In this document: positions 10,965-21,079 of the stretch, in pieces | Position numbering within the stretch: the stretch's first letter is position 1 | Layout: each line of letters opens with the position of its first letter | Source of the DNA: Maea johnstoni | Taxonomy: Eukaryota > Annelida > Polychaeta > Spionida > Magelonidae | Length of the DNA: 64,000 bases | Reading direction: 5' to 3' | Assembly (NCBI GenBank): GCA_963942565.1 | Contig: OZ012701.1 | Location: 240,331-304,330, forward strand | The notes under the pieces: model-generated | Database searches by the model: none | What the model was told of the DNA's origin: nothing | The model's input: the letters and a program-made list of their open reading frames with translations, nothing else | Program-made: the position numbers and the translations under genes

Positions 10965-11085
10965 TCTGCCAGATAACGGCGAAGTTATGACTGGGTAGTT
11001 CTAAGTAGTGAAGGAAAATTGGTGTACCCAGCGAAAACCACTGCCTAACCCCGAGGCACTGGAATCTTTCTCACATGACCTGGCT
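10965..11085 (+). repeat. Dispersed repeat with CACTGG..TTTCTCACATG core
   Basis: It contains CTGCCTAACCCCGAGGCACT followed by TTTCTCACATGACC. Related copies are at 11365-11443 (+), 55990-56115 (-) and 56555-56675 (-). The shared core is CCTAACCCCAAGTCACTGG…CTTTCTCACATG. It could be a SINE or MITE end; I do not recognise the family. Confidence 0.5.
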
Positions 11086-11094
11086 GGTATGTAT

Positions 11095-11131
11095 GTTATT
11101 ATGTATGTATGTATGTATGTATGTATGTATG

Positions 11132-11211
<80 letters not shown>

Positions 11212-11222
11212 CATACATACAC
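11095..11222. repeat. (GTAT)n-(TA)n-(CATA)n microsatellite
   Basis: Nine or so GTAT units pass into a TA run and then CATACATACATAC, making a nearly symmetrical palindrome-like tract. Confidence 0.9.
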
Positions 11223-11364
11223 AGGTGAACTTGGATATGACGGACCACTGTATGACAGATTTTTGCATATGACGGACAATGTGCTTGGTCCCAGTCCAAT
11301 GCATATCAAGTATTCGTCATATGTATACGACAGATTTTGCATATAACGGAACATTTTTAGGCTA

Positions 11365-11443
11365 GTTTGTGACTAGCCAGTTATGAGTACCACCACAAAA
11401 ACCACAGCTGAACCCCAAGTCACTGGCAACTTTCTCACATGCC
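11365..11443 (+). repeat. Second copy of the CACTGG..TTTCTCACATG repeat
   Basis: It matches the 10965 copy through the core CACTGGCAACTTTCTCACAT, about 370 bp downstream. The pair flanks the (TA)n tract at 11095. Confidence 0.5.
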
Positions 11444-11629
11444 TCGAGCAGGTTTTGCATAGATACACCACTAGAAAATGTGTCCATCAGAAGAGTCAAA
11501 ACAATTGGCAAGTGTAGTCACCATTGTATTCTCCTCTTGTGATATACAATCAAGTTTTGTGAAATAAAATAATTATTTCTGTTATTTGTTTTCCTTTTGA
11601 TATCTTGTTCTTTGTTATACTTCAGTGTA

Positions 11630-11810
11630 GATGATATCATAGTCTAGAAAGACATCCTTCACCTCATTATGTAGGCTTAAGTACTTCACAGGATCCTTTT
11701 GATCCTTCTTGGCATATGAAAGAGTGAGGTTGACAATAGGAGTTGGAGATGTCCATGTAGGCGTTTCAGCAAATTGAAACTTTGCTATGATGCCAGGGTT
11801 AAAATCCCTA
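11630..11810 (-). mobile_element. I-type LINE fragment (RT/RNase H junction region)
   Basis: It closely matches 43255-43410 of the long I-type LINE (shared AAAGACATCCTTCACCTCAT and GGATCC.TTTGATCCTTCTTGG). It abuts the L1-like LINE that starts at 11811. Confidence 0.75.
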
Positions 11811-11873
11811 AATTCCTAAACAAGGTAAACTTTGCAATGATCTAAAGAACTGGAGACCTCTCACTCTTCTTAA

Positions 11874-12095
11874 CCCATTAATGCTCACAGCAGCCAAAAC
11901 AGCCTGACAATTTCGATGAAATCTTTCAGAAAAAAACTGATGTGGAAAATTATTTGAAGGAAAAAAGTTATTCAGAACATTACCAAGAATACTCCTTCAA
12001 ATATTTTTCAAGATCATTCTCAATTTCAAAGTTATCATCAAAAGTATCATAGATCCAGACGACAATTTCAATGGGAACTCTTAAGCATTAATGGG
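11874..12095. mobile_element. TTAA-flanked MITE (piggyBac-type), best copy
   Basis: A 222-bp element with termini CCCATTAATGC / GCATTAATGGG sits exactly between two TTAA copies (11870-11873 and 12096-12099). Removing it and one TTAA restores the LINE reading frame across the site: …RPLTLL then NSIYNFF. The host sequence thus supplies the empty site. TTAA target duplication is diagnostic of piggyBac-type transposition. No transposase is encoded. Confidence 0.85.
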
Positions 12096-13200
12096 TTAAT
12101 AGTATATATAATTTTTTCTCGTCCATGGTATCCAATCGTCTCAAGCCTTGCCTCTCGACTATCATAAATGAGGACCAGACAGGCTTCATCTCTGGAAGGT
12201 TTATAGGTGAAAATACCCGTATGGTGTACTACACAATAGAATATTGTCAATCTTTCAATAAAAAAGGACTATTAATGATTTTAGATTTCTCAAAAGCATT
12301 TGACACGATCGAGTGGTCCTTTATCTCTGAAGTTCTAGAAATTTTTAATTTTGGTGAAACATTTTCACAAACAATTAAACTCTGCCAAACTAACTCAACC
12401 TCAAAGGTGGAACAAAATGGTTATCTTTCTTCAATAACTGAACTACAGAGAGGGAGGGAGATCCCCTCTCGCCTTATGTCTTTGTTCTCTGTGCAGAGAT
12501 ACTATCTCATGTCATTAGGGAAAGTGGGGATATCAGGGGGATAGTGGTACACAATGAAGAATTTTCACAATATGCGGATGACACTACTTTGCTGTTAGAT
12601 GAAGATTATCAAACAATAGTTAGTGTCATTCGCATATTAAAATGGTTCAAAACAGTGTCTGGTTTAGACATAAATAAAGAAAAAACCAAAGTGGTAAAAC
12701 TTGGGGCCACAAGAGACAGCAACATACCTTGGCAGGGCAAATTCGGATTTAATTGGGCAGACTACTTTGAAATTTTGGGAATTCAATACAACATGAAAAA
12801 ACTACATGAAATAACAGATCTAAACATTCAAAGAAAAATGGGAGAAATTCAGAAACTGATAAGGATCTGGAGTACCAGAAACTTAACTCCTTATGGAAAA
12901 GTGATGATTATCAAATCTTTGTTAATTTCCAAAGTAACTCATATGCTGCTGTCTCTTCCAAGCCCTAGTGTTCTATGTATTAAAGAATTAAACGAAACCT
13001 TTTCAAAGATTTTATGGTGTGGGAAACCCCCAAAATGGCGCAAGGAAATTCTAGAGGGGGAATACTATGTATGTGGTCTTAAACTTCATAAAAAAAATTA
13101 TTTGATAAAACTTTAAAACTAAGTTGGTTAAGAAGATACATCAAATCTTCAGGTAAATGGACAGTCATACCAAATGACTTTGAGTTATTTGGTATTTTTA

Positions 13201-13314
13201 AATTTGTTATTGTTTTCAACAATAACAAAGGACCATTGTTTTACACAATTTTTATGGCACTAAATGGCCTTTGTGCGCCGATGTGCCTTTAAGAAATCAT
13301 TCATTCATTCATTC
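13201..13314 (+). mobile_element. I-type LINE 3' tail insertion with target duplication
   Basis: A 114-bp, severely 5'-truncated 3' end (GGCCTTTGTGCGCCGATGTG, then (ATTC)n) lies inside the L1-like LINE. Flanks repeat ATTTGGTATTTTTA (13187-13200) and ATTTGGTATTTTTTTA (13315-13330), the signature of target-primed reverse transcription. Confidence 0.8.
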
Positions 13315-13993
13315 ATTTGGTATTTTTTTATTTGGACCAGACTGTCTTGATAGAATAATAGAACTCACATCCAACCCCTTCTGGAAGGACGTTATCAAAA
13401 GATTAAATATAGTTTGGCAATCAGATGCCCCATACCACAAAAACTTTATGAAGTTCACACCAATCTGGCTTTATCCAAATGTCGCCATTCAAATAAAACG
13501 GGAATGGATTACTAAAGGAATTTAAACTATTGCAGATTTTCTTGGTACAATGAATGTTCCATTGACAATGCTTGAATTCACTACGAAATACCATGTAAAA
13601 ACAAATTTCTTAGAATACCATTCCTTAATCTCCAAAATAAGGAAATATATTGAATGGCGGGATTTTATACCTTTGCATGACGAAGAACAGCCGGTCAACA
13701 GTGCATTAAATACAATTTTGAATCTAAGTATGAAAGGCTCTTCTAAACTCTATACACTGTTGAAAGGTTCTTCCGGACACATTTTAGATATTGCCTCAGA
13801 TAGATGGAATGAAAAGACAGATCTAAATCTCATGAGCTTTAGTTTAAGCCAATCCTTTGACTACCATCACCATAGGTATAAGGTTACCTATTTAAAATAT
13901 ATCCAATTCTGAACTCTCCACCACCGGTTTTATACAAATGACCTTTTGTTTAAGATGGGAATTAAAAACTCGAACCTTTGCAGATTTTGCATT

Positions 13994-14367
13994 GACCTCC
14001 GCATGTCCGCGATTTTGTAAAAGAAGGGTACTTTTTTGTACGCAGGTATGAAGTATGGGGGTCAAAATCCCCTTACAATCCACGAAATATACGCAGCTCT
14101 GAGGCCGAGTGACTCCCGAAGTGACTGGGCTTCCGAGTTTGCTGCCGCTTAACACGCAGAGGATTATAAAATCTTAAGTTAAACTATGTGTTCCCGTTCA
14201 TCCAATGTCAGTGTTTTGATAAAAGAAGGGGTGTTTATTTAGTGGAAAAAATCAGCGTTTTATTTAAATAAGGGTGCTTTTTTGACCAGAAATCAGTGCT
14301 TTAGGGGTATTTTTTAATTTTGATAACAAGCGTATGTGCCCCCTAAATACCCAAGTGACCCCCTTGG
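13994..14367. other. Non-coding interval
   Basis: No supported gene or element is seen. A few short inverted motifs occur. Confidence 0.4.
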
Positions 14368-14492
14368 AGCCTGAGGTGATGAGGGAGCTCATTCCCCTCA
14401 ACACAAAGACTCTGAGCAGGAGAGGTTCTATAGGCTCCAAGAGAAAGCCTAAAACCCTTTATCTGAATTGGATCCAGCAAAGAGATATAAGA
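14368..14492 (-). mobile_element. I-type LINE fragment (post-RT region)
   Basis: It matches 43590-43712 of the long I-type LINE (GAGGGAGCTCATT, GAGAGGTTCTA, GGATCCAGCAAAGAGATATA). Confidence 0.75.
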
Positions 14493-14811
14493 TAAAAGCA
14501 GCACTCAAGTGTCATATGTGTGAGAACTTCACATCATATAGGCATATATTCATTTTTGCTATGAACATTTGTAGTCTCATAATGCCAAATTGATTTAATG
14601 CAAAATACGATTATAATTAACCATTTATCAATGTCATGAATATCTTATGGATAAATTAAAGGCCTTTCCTTTGTCTGAACTGGTAACCACATTGTGAGAA
14701 ACCTCAGCAACATTCAAGTATGTGCTTTATTTTTTTGCTCATGCTCTTAAATTGGTGTGAAAGGCTATATTGCCTTCAAATGTTCAAATTAACCCTTTGC
14801 TTATCTTAAAG

Positions 14812-14997
14812 AGACCTCAGCAATACTGCCCTTATTGCCTTACAGTGGTCACAGGGGGGAAATTAAAAAGGCATATATTAAGAAAACATGGGACAGAAAA
14901 AGAAGTACAGGAGTCCAAAGAAAATGACTCAATAGATATACTAAATGAGTTTATTGAGAAGAAAAGACAGGAAGGGATGTATCTGTACAATCTGTAG
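14812..14997 (+). pseudogene. Exon-like C2H2 zinc-finger segment, N-terminal part of a ZnF/recombinase-like protein
   Basis: After a plausible acceptor (TTATCTTAAAG) an open frame reads QQYCPYC…LKRHILRKHGTEKE…FIEKKRQEGMYLYN. It has one finger, C-x2-C-x11-H-x4-H. From memory, the run 'finger, KH, EKEV, then a short helix and a G-x-Y-x-x-N turn' is how a broad metazoan family begins; that family ends in a tyrosine-recombinase-like domain. I cannot confirm this without a search. No start codon or convincing donor is seen, and the frame stops at 14995. It may be an orphan exon or a gene remnant. Similar-family segments lie downstream on the same strand at 20245 and in the array from 23300. Confidence 0.5.
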
Positions 14998-15129
14998 TAC
15001 TTGACTAAGCCTATACTTGAGAAAAGGGATTAATTTATGACAAGGTAAAGCTTTGCACTGCTTCCAAAAGATTTCTGTCTCATAATGCCTTTTACAAGCA
15101 TAAAACGATATGTAAGGGTTCAATGCCAG

Positions 15130-15480
15130 AGGCCATCAAACCAATCATTACAGGATGTGGCCACAGTGCCAGTCGTCCTGGACACCACACTAGTGGAGTC
15201 TCCAGGACGACGGGCACACTGGATACAGCCGTGCTTCCTGTCTAGTCGACCCCCTCGGGAACGCTGCCTCTGGCAGGCCCGGACGTTCTGGTTGTTATGT
15301 GTATTGGCGGGGGTGTCAACACAAGGAGTGACAGCTTTACAGATTTCCACTCATTGAAGAAGATTGAGTATAAATGCTTTCATGGAAATGGCTGCACAAA
15401 AGTGGGATATTTATTTAAGGAATTATATGATACAATAGTTGGCAACTTGATGTAGGAGTTCTGGGGCCCTTTAGTAGTCA
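15130..15480 (+). other. Exon-like block X, duplicated at 18130
   Basis: Following CATTACAG (15147-15154) an open frame carries VPVVLDTTLVESPG…RCLWQ. The block at 18140 has the same acceptor-like CATTACAG and reads LPTVLETTLVESPV…LPTWQ. Conservation at amino-acid level (TTLVESP) hints at past coding use. The shared downstream flank (TTGAGTATAAA…GGAAATG.CT.CA.AAA) shows the duplication was larger than the exon. Function unknown. Confidence 0.4.
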
Positions 15481-15597
15481 GAAAGTGGCATTTATTGACT
15501 TCCTTTGTTCAGTGTACGCAATTCCTGTCATGTCCTCCTTTGGGAGTTGACCCCGCGGGGAAAATGCGGTTGCGGATCTCAAACAAACAAAAAATAT

Positions 15598-15874
15598 ACT
15601 CACCTTTGGAGCATGCTCTCATCCTCATCCATTGCATTACGTCAGCCGAACAGGTTGATTTTCAGCTGAGGGCCTCATGCACGTGTTAAAAATACCGCCA
15701 TTGCTCTCAGCTGTCCACGCATGCGTACTACGTTTTACCCTACATTTCTGCCATAGTGATAATCACAAACACAGACCTAGTACAACTACCCGAATACTGA
15801 AAGTGAAAGTATACCTACCTACCATGGCACAGGCACAATTAAACAAGGCTGTCAGAAAAATGATGGTAATATAG
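15598..15874 (+). promoter_or_regulatory. Tandem promoter/first-exon unit, copy a
   Basis: It shares with copies b and c the blocks GAACAGGTTGATTTTCAGCT, GAGGGCCTCATGC and CCACGCATGCGTACTACG. It then has an ATG encoding MAQAQLNKAVRKMM directly followed by GTAATA. The conserved ATG-to-donor spacing suggests a short coding first exon. Downstream exons are not identified. Confidence 0.4.
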
Positions 15875-15939
15875 GGGGCGTTTTCGCCTGTATTCAATAT
15901 TACGACATGATTTCACCGTAAAACAATAAGGTACATATT

Positions 15940-16860
15940 TACTCACCTTTGTAGCATGCTCTCATCCTCATCCATTGCATTACGTCAGCCGAACAGGTTG
16001 ATTTTCAGCTGAGGGCCTCATGCGCGTGTTAAAAATGGCGCCATTGCTCTCTGTCAAATGTCCACGCATGCATACTACGTGTTCCCCTACTTACATGTTC
16101 CTTTACTTGCGCGAGTAAGCCCTGGGTAAGCGCGAGATCGTTCCAGTTAGGCGATGACGTCACTGTGGCGCTTACTCGGGCCTGGCCCAACTAACCGACC
16201 CCCAGAGCCGGTTACTTGGGTAAGTATCCCACAATGCAACACGCAAATATGGACGCCTTCGTTTACCGAAAATTGTTTTGCTTGTGAAAATAAACTAAAA
16301 GATGATCATTATTTACAGTAAAATGCTGAAAATTAATTTGCATTTGATGCTTTCGTAAGCACCTTTAAAAATAAGCAAATCGTTCACATTTGTTACCAGC
16401 ATTTAGGAATAATCTATTAATTTTGCAGTACATGCCCTGGCTTAATATTTCGGTAATGTTTATTTTGACATTTGATAGATTTAGTCTTAAATGAATTTAA
16501 ATTGACATTCGTAATGAAGTGCGGCTTAGACATAGACGATTTCACGGTTGCAATATATGGGCAAAGGTGAAGGCCATTTGGCAGACACCATGACACTTTA
16601 CTCGGGTAAGCACGAAATCGGTTCCTTTACTGGCTTTCACTGCGCATGTCTAAGCTCACCCGAGTAGGTCACTGGCCTCATCTAGGTTAGTAAAGGAACG
16701 CGAACTACATTTCCGGTCGAAATAGTCATTACTTTAGTATATCTACAGTGAGCAACAACAACAAAAAACTCTTACACCAGTACTCGACAACTACGACTGA
16801 ACACCACTATGTCAGCCTTAAACAACGCGATGAGAAGGATTGGGATAGTATGTTTACCGT
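15940..16860 (+). promoter_or_regulatory. Promoter/first-exon unit, copy b, split by a TIR element
   Basis: The left part (15940-16096) repeats the GAACAGGTTGATTTTCAGCT block. The right part (16700-16860) holds ACTACATTTCCGG and an ATG reading MSALNNAMRRIG before GTATGTTTACCG. The insertion at 16097-16699 separates the upstream region from the exon, so copy b is probably disabled or rewired. Confidence 0.4.
16097..16699. mobile_element. TIR DNA element (603 bp) within copy b
   Basis: It begins GTTCCTTTACT and ends with the complement AGTAAAGGAAC. It contains several GCG.GAGTAAG / CTTACTCGGG motifs and the palindrome TGACGTCA near 16155. No transposase is encoded. The target duplication is not clear. 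Confidence 0.55.
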
Positions 16861-17162
16861 TTTTGTTATTTGATCATAGTTATTTGAGGGTTTCTCATGA
16901 AATAAAGAATTTAGTGTCTGACAGTGGGTGAGTTCAAGTTCAGCGTGCAGAAGGACGATTCATTATATTAGACATATAGGTGATCGGCCAAAGGCCAAAA
17001 AGTGCCTTATTTAAGGAGTTTAGTGTGCCGGCAAGGCAGAAGGACACAACAGGGCTCATCTTAAAGCGTGTTGCCTGTACCATCAGACATGCCATGATGT
17101 GGTAGTGATATGTGGTGCGAAATGTCATTTTTTGGTGATTTCATGTGTTTTTGGCCATAATA
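16861..17162. other. Spacer between first-exon copies b and c
   Basis: Intron-like sequence with GTTTACCGTTTTTGTTATTTG, also seen after copy c. No gene is seen. Confidence 0.4.
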
Positions 17163-17405
17163 GGTCAGCCGAACAGGTTGATTTTCAGCTGAGGGCCTCA
17201 TGCACGTGTTAAAAATACCGCCATTGCTCTCAGCTGTCCACGCATGCGTCCTACGTTTTACCCTACATTTCCGCCATAGTCATAATCCTAAATTACACAG
17301 TAATACTACATGTACTAGAATACTCTACTACTACTGAAAGCGAAACTCAAGTATGGCACAGGCAGCATTGACATACGCGGCTAGAAGGATGATGGTAATA
17401 TGTTT
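17163..17405 (+). promoter_or_regulatory. Tandem promoter/first-exon unit, copy c
   Basis: It has the same upstream block as copy a. The ATG at about 17353 reads MAQAALTYAARRMM and is followed by GTAATATGTTTACCG. Copies a and c differ more in the codons than the upstream block does. Downstream exons are unknown. Confidence 0.4.
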
Positions 17406-17773
17406 ACCGTTTTTAATATTTGATCATAGGGGCGAATTTGAGGGTTTCTCATGAAATATAGAATTTAGTAAAAGTTATAGTGTCAGTGTTTAGAATTTAC
17501 ACCAGACCCACCTACTGTTAGGTTAGTGAGGTTCTTGTGTTTATGCTGTGGATCCCCAACCTTAGATCCTCCTTGAGGGCTTGGAAAATATGGTTCTCAT
17601 ATGTGTGTTATTGAAACAATTGGGGCCCTATTAAGAATCACCTTGATTTTGTTCTAAGACAATGGTTTTTGAAAATTAATTGATTTCCAATATTGTTTTG
17701 CAATTGAAGTGAATTTGCAATCAGACCAAATATTAACTTTTAATCATTCTTATTCGTAAGAAAGAGGCAAATC

Positions 17774-18006
17774 TATGGAATGCCATAAATGCATTTATTC
17801 ACTATTTCTCTTTAAAGAAAAAATATTTTTCATTAAAGAAAAAACATTTTTCTTTAAAGAAAAATCATTTTCCTTTAAAGAAAAATAGATCGATTTTTCT
17901 TTAAAGAAAAATTATTTCTCTTTAAAGATAAATCTTTTTTTTTTAAAGAAAAATCATTTTTTCTTTAATGAGAAATAGTGAATAAATGCATTAATGGCAT
18001 TCCATA
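17774..18006. repeat. 233-bp palindrome of TTTCTTTAAAGAAA units
   Basis: The outer arms are TATGGAATGCCATAAATGCA and its near complement at 17985-18006. The inside is about eight degenerate copies of the self-complementary TTTCTTTAAAGAAA around the centre ATCGAT. The whole block can fold as one hairpin, or as many small ones. Confidence 0.8.
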
Positions 18007-18129
18007 CAAATCATTTAGCTAGGGTTAGTATGGAACGCCAAATGACCAAATATTCAACATTTAGAATGTACGACGCAACATTTAGAATGTACGATACAAC
18101 CTAACTGAGAACGCTTCAACCTGCATGCA

Positions 18130-18290
18130 AAACGCACCAACATCATTACAGGAAATGCGCACACTGCCTACCGTCCTGGAGACTACACTTGTGGAGTCCC
18201 CAGTACTGTACCAGGCTATGCATCCTGCCATTCGCTCTCCCCAGAGAACGCTACCCACCTGGCAGGTACTGGCGTGCAGTTCCTTATCTA
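18130..18290 (+). other. Exon-like block X', paralogue of 15130
   Basis: CATTACAG then a frame reading LPTVLETTLVESPV…QRTLPTWQV. It is interrupted downstream by the TIR element at 18295. The matching 3' flank resumes after it (19920-20100). Confidence 0.4.
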
Positions 18291-18294
18291 TATA

Positions 18295-19917
18295 CAGTCA
18301 AACCTCTATTAAGCGACCGCTCAAGGGAAAAGTCAAAAGTGGTCTTTTAAAGAGGTGGTCTCTTAAGAAGGGGTTGAATGAATGAATGAATGAATGATTT
18401 CTTAAAGGCACATCGGCGCACAAAGGCCATTTAGTGCCATAAAAATTGTGTAAAACAATGGTCCTTTGTTATTGTTGAAAACAATAACAAAGCAATAGAT
18501 GAATAAAAATGATCACAAAACAATGAACAACTTCAAAATATAATTTCCGCATAACAGGTTGTTTCAAAAGAAACTACAAAATCTTAAAAGGTTTTACAAT
18601 CGGTAAAACAGACCAATCGCATGTAAATAAGATAAAATGCTGTCTGGGGGAACCTTTTCAAAGAGTTCCCTAAAGCTATTTACACTAAAATGTCTATTTC
18701 TAGATTCAATAAAATCAACACACTCAAATAAAATATGCTTGACAGTCAATTGACAATCACACGCTGTACATTGTGGAGGATCTTCCCCTTTTAAGAGGAA
18801 GCAGTGAGTCAAATGAGTGTGACCAATTCGGATTCTTGTTAAAACACTCTCCTCACGCCTAATGATTCGAGAACCTCCAGGCCAAAGACCCAGCTGTGGA
18901 TGAATTGCATGTAGTTTGTTGTTTACAGCCTCATCCCACTGAGACTGCCATTTGCGTTTTAAAAGGACATTAATGTGTTTTTTAAAATCACCATAAGGAA
19001 TGGGAACATCTGTAACTCTACTTGAAAGACCAGCCTTGGCAGCAGCATCTGCCTTTTCATTACCCCTAATGCCAACATGACTGGGAATCCAGTAAAATAA
19101 AATTCTTTTCTCTTGGTACTGTACTAGCCAATTGAGGCGTTCCAGTATGTAGAGGACAAGAGGATGTGTCCAGTCTTGGCCCGAAATGGCTTGAAGAGCA
19201 GACTTTGAATCAGAGAAAATAATAAAATTCCTTTCATCATCATCTGCCGTCTCCACCCTATCAAGAGCTAGATAGAGAGCATGCAACTCGGCAGAAAATA
19301 TAGAGGACTTATCTGGAAGACGTTCAATGGAAGAATAATTATCAATGACTGCTGCTGCTGCAGCCTTGTCATCTGCAACAGAGCCATCAGTGTAGATGAA
19401 ATCATAGTCTCGAAAGACATCCTTCACCTCATTGTGCAAACTTATGTACTGAGAAGGATCCGTTTGATCCTAAGAAGGGGTTGAGGGTCTGAGCGAGGTA
19501 ATGAAAAAAAACAAAGAATTTCCAACAATGACCTGGAATTATTGAGATTGTTATGTTTAGCTGCGTTTGTTGAAATTTCTTCATTAAAATCTTAAGAATA
19601 AACAATTCAGAAAAATAAAAGTTGAACTATATCATTAACTGAGGGCCCTCAGAAATGATATACTTTCAAATTTTTACCGATTATTTCATTATTTTATTGT
19701 GCCCTTTCCAATATACAAGGCGTCTAGGCATTCAAGTGGCCGTTAAATGAAGGACCATTCACTCGTAGGGATAAGATTTCATGGTCGTTGGTCGCGTCAA
19801 GCAAGTGGTCGCTTAATCAAGGTAAAATATAGAGGGAATAGCCTTGGTGGGATTTGAAACGGTCGTTCAAGGCAAGTGGTCGTTTAAGGGAAGTGGTCGT
19901 TGAGGTAAGTTTGACTG
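18295..19917. mobile_element. TIR element with TA duplication, hosting a nested LINE
   Basis: Ends are CAGTCAAACCTC… and …GAGGTAAGTTTGACTG, flanked by TA (18293-18294 and 19918-19919). Internal motifs AAGTGGTCG and GGTCGTT recur near both ends. Without the nested LINE the element is about 516 bp and has no coding frame. It resembles non-autonomous Tc1/mariner-type elements. Confidence 0.65.
18378..19470 (-). mobile_element. 5'-truncated I-superfamily LINE (RNase H end) with 14-bp target duplication
   Basis: The frame 18594-19439 reads the RNase H domain (TDGS, FSDSKSAL, WIPSHVGIRGNEKADA) and a Cys-His knuckle (CTACDCQLTVKHILFEC). The 3' UTR and (CATT)n tail lie at the left end. TAAGAAGGGGTTGA occurs on both sides (18364-18377 and 19471-19484), showing a single target-primed insertion. 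The open frame over 281 codons indicates a recent insertion. Confidence 0.9.
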
Positions 19918-19919
19918 TA

Positions 19920-20240
19920 TATGGGTCAAATGAGGACAGCTAGTAGCAGCGTAGGAGGGAGTGTTGACGCAAGATTAGACAGCCATACAAATTTCCACTT
20001 GCAGCAGAAAATTGAGTATAAAAATGGTTTTAATGGAAATGACTACAAAAAGTGGTATATTTAGGTTAGGAAGTATATGATACTCCGGCGTGCAGCTTAA
20101 TATAGGAGCTTTAGCGTGCTCTTGAGGGTTGAAAGTTGTAACTAGTGACTTTAAAAAGTTCTATGTGACCATTTCCTGTCATGATGTTGATGGGGTCTGC
20201 AGATATTCACAAAGGTAAGGAATTTGGTTGAGCTTATCCT
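19920..20240. other. Downstream flank of block X'
   Basis: It shares GTGTTGACGCAAGA, AATTTCCACTTG and AAATTGAGTATAAA with the flank of block X (15320-15440). No independent gene is seen. Confidence 0.4.
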
Positions 20241-20244
20241 GAAT

Positions 20245-20554
20245 AGATTCAGAGATGGAGAAGCTGGGACACTGCCATGAGGACAGCCTTATGGGATATC
20301 GCCACTTCTGTCTCCGGCGCAGTGAGACATCAAAAATACATGAGATTCGAAAGTCTGTGATGGCTGAAATGAGAGAGTTAGCCAGACTTTTTTTGAATTT
20401 TCAATCTCTTTTAAAGAAAGATGTCACAGAAGATATGTTTTATAGGGACCATTTGCCAAATCTTCTTGAAGCAATTGAACAGATGGTAGCCTCAGAAAAA
20501 GGAGCAGAAAAGCATGGGCAGAATGCTGAATGCCATCATCCTTGGAAGCATTAA
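20245..20554 (+). pseudogene. Exon-like helical segment of the ZnF/recombinase-like family
   Basis: After GATAGATTCAG an open frame of about 100 codons reads EKLGHCHEDSLMGYRHFCLR, then MAEMRELARLFLNF and LPNLLEAIEQMV. By memory of the family this corresponds to the helical middle region ('RxKxRELGRLLL') between the zinc finger and the recombinase-like end. The frame ends in TAA at 20552. It lies on the same strand and in the expected order between 14812 and 23300. Whether it is still spliced into anything is unknown. Confidence 0.45.
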
Positions 20555-20740
20555 GTCCTAAAAAGGGCATTCAAACAGTACAAAATAAGACAACAAAAGC
20601 AATGAACTTGAAAGGTTCAAAACTGCTTAACTATTTCGTTTGCCTGAAGTGTTTGCTGGTGCTCATTATCAGTACACGTAATAAGCAAGGAGGACAGAGC
20701 AGCTCTTCGGTTGGAGGGGAGGAATTGAATTTTTTTTTTA
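20555..20740. other. Non-coding interval with T-rich end
   Basis: A short AT-rich stretch ending in a T homopolymer where a LINE tail begins. No supported gene. Confidence 0.35.
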
Positions 20741-21079
20741 AATGAATGATTGCTTAAAGGCACATCGGCACACAAAGGCCATTTAGTGCCAATGAATGAA
20801 TGAATGAATGATTTCTTAAAGGCACATCGGCGCACAAAGGTCATTTAGTGCCATAAAAATTGTGTAAAACAATGGTCCTTTGTTATTGTTGAAAACAACA
20901 ACAAAGCAATAGATGAATAAAAATGATCACAAAACAATGATCAACTTCAAAATATAATTTCCGCATAACAGGTTGTTTCAAAAGAAACTATAAATTCTTA
21001 AAAGGTTTTACAATCGGTAAACAGACCAATCTGATGTAAATCAGATAACATGCTGTCTGGAGGAACCTTTTCGAAGAGA
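20741..21079 (-). mobile_element. Two nested I-type LINE 3' ends
   Basis: A 50-bp tail (20741-20790) abuts a second tail that starts (AATG)n at 20791 and runs to the ORF end at 21079. Each tail carries the block AAAGGCACATCGGC.CACAAA. Confidence 0.8.

Larger units (their letters stand above)
11811..13993 (+). mobile_element. Decayed L1/Tx1-like LINE, ORF2 fragment
   Basis: A reverse-transcriptase region with the hallmark blocks in order: IPK…LKNWRPLTLL (11812-11870), FISGRFIGENTR, LDFSKAFDTIEW, the catalytic YADDTTLLL (about 12572), then the thumb (LTPYGKVMIIKSLLISK) and a C-terminal start of the Cys-rich zinc-knuckle region (MGIKNSNLCRFCI near 13955). The reading frame is broken several times. 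It lacks the endonuclease domain and the 3' end, so it is a dead 5'- and 3'-truncated copy. It is split by a TTAA MITE (11874-12095) and by a short I-type LINE tail (13201-13314). Confidence 0.85.

Noticed and set aside
10965-11085. tRNA-derived SINE with pol III promoter
   Set aside because: I could not find convincing A and B boxes or a cloverleaf. Left as an unclassified repeat.
10550-11354. Open frames rich in Tyr-Ile (also 56858-57377, 60435-60872, 61382-61674)
   Set aside because: They are translations of (TA)n and (TATG)n microsatellites in both strands, with no codon structure.
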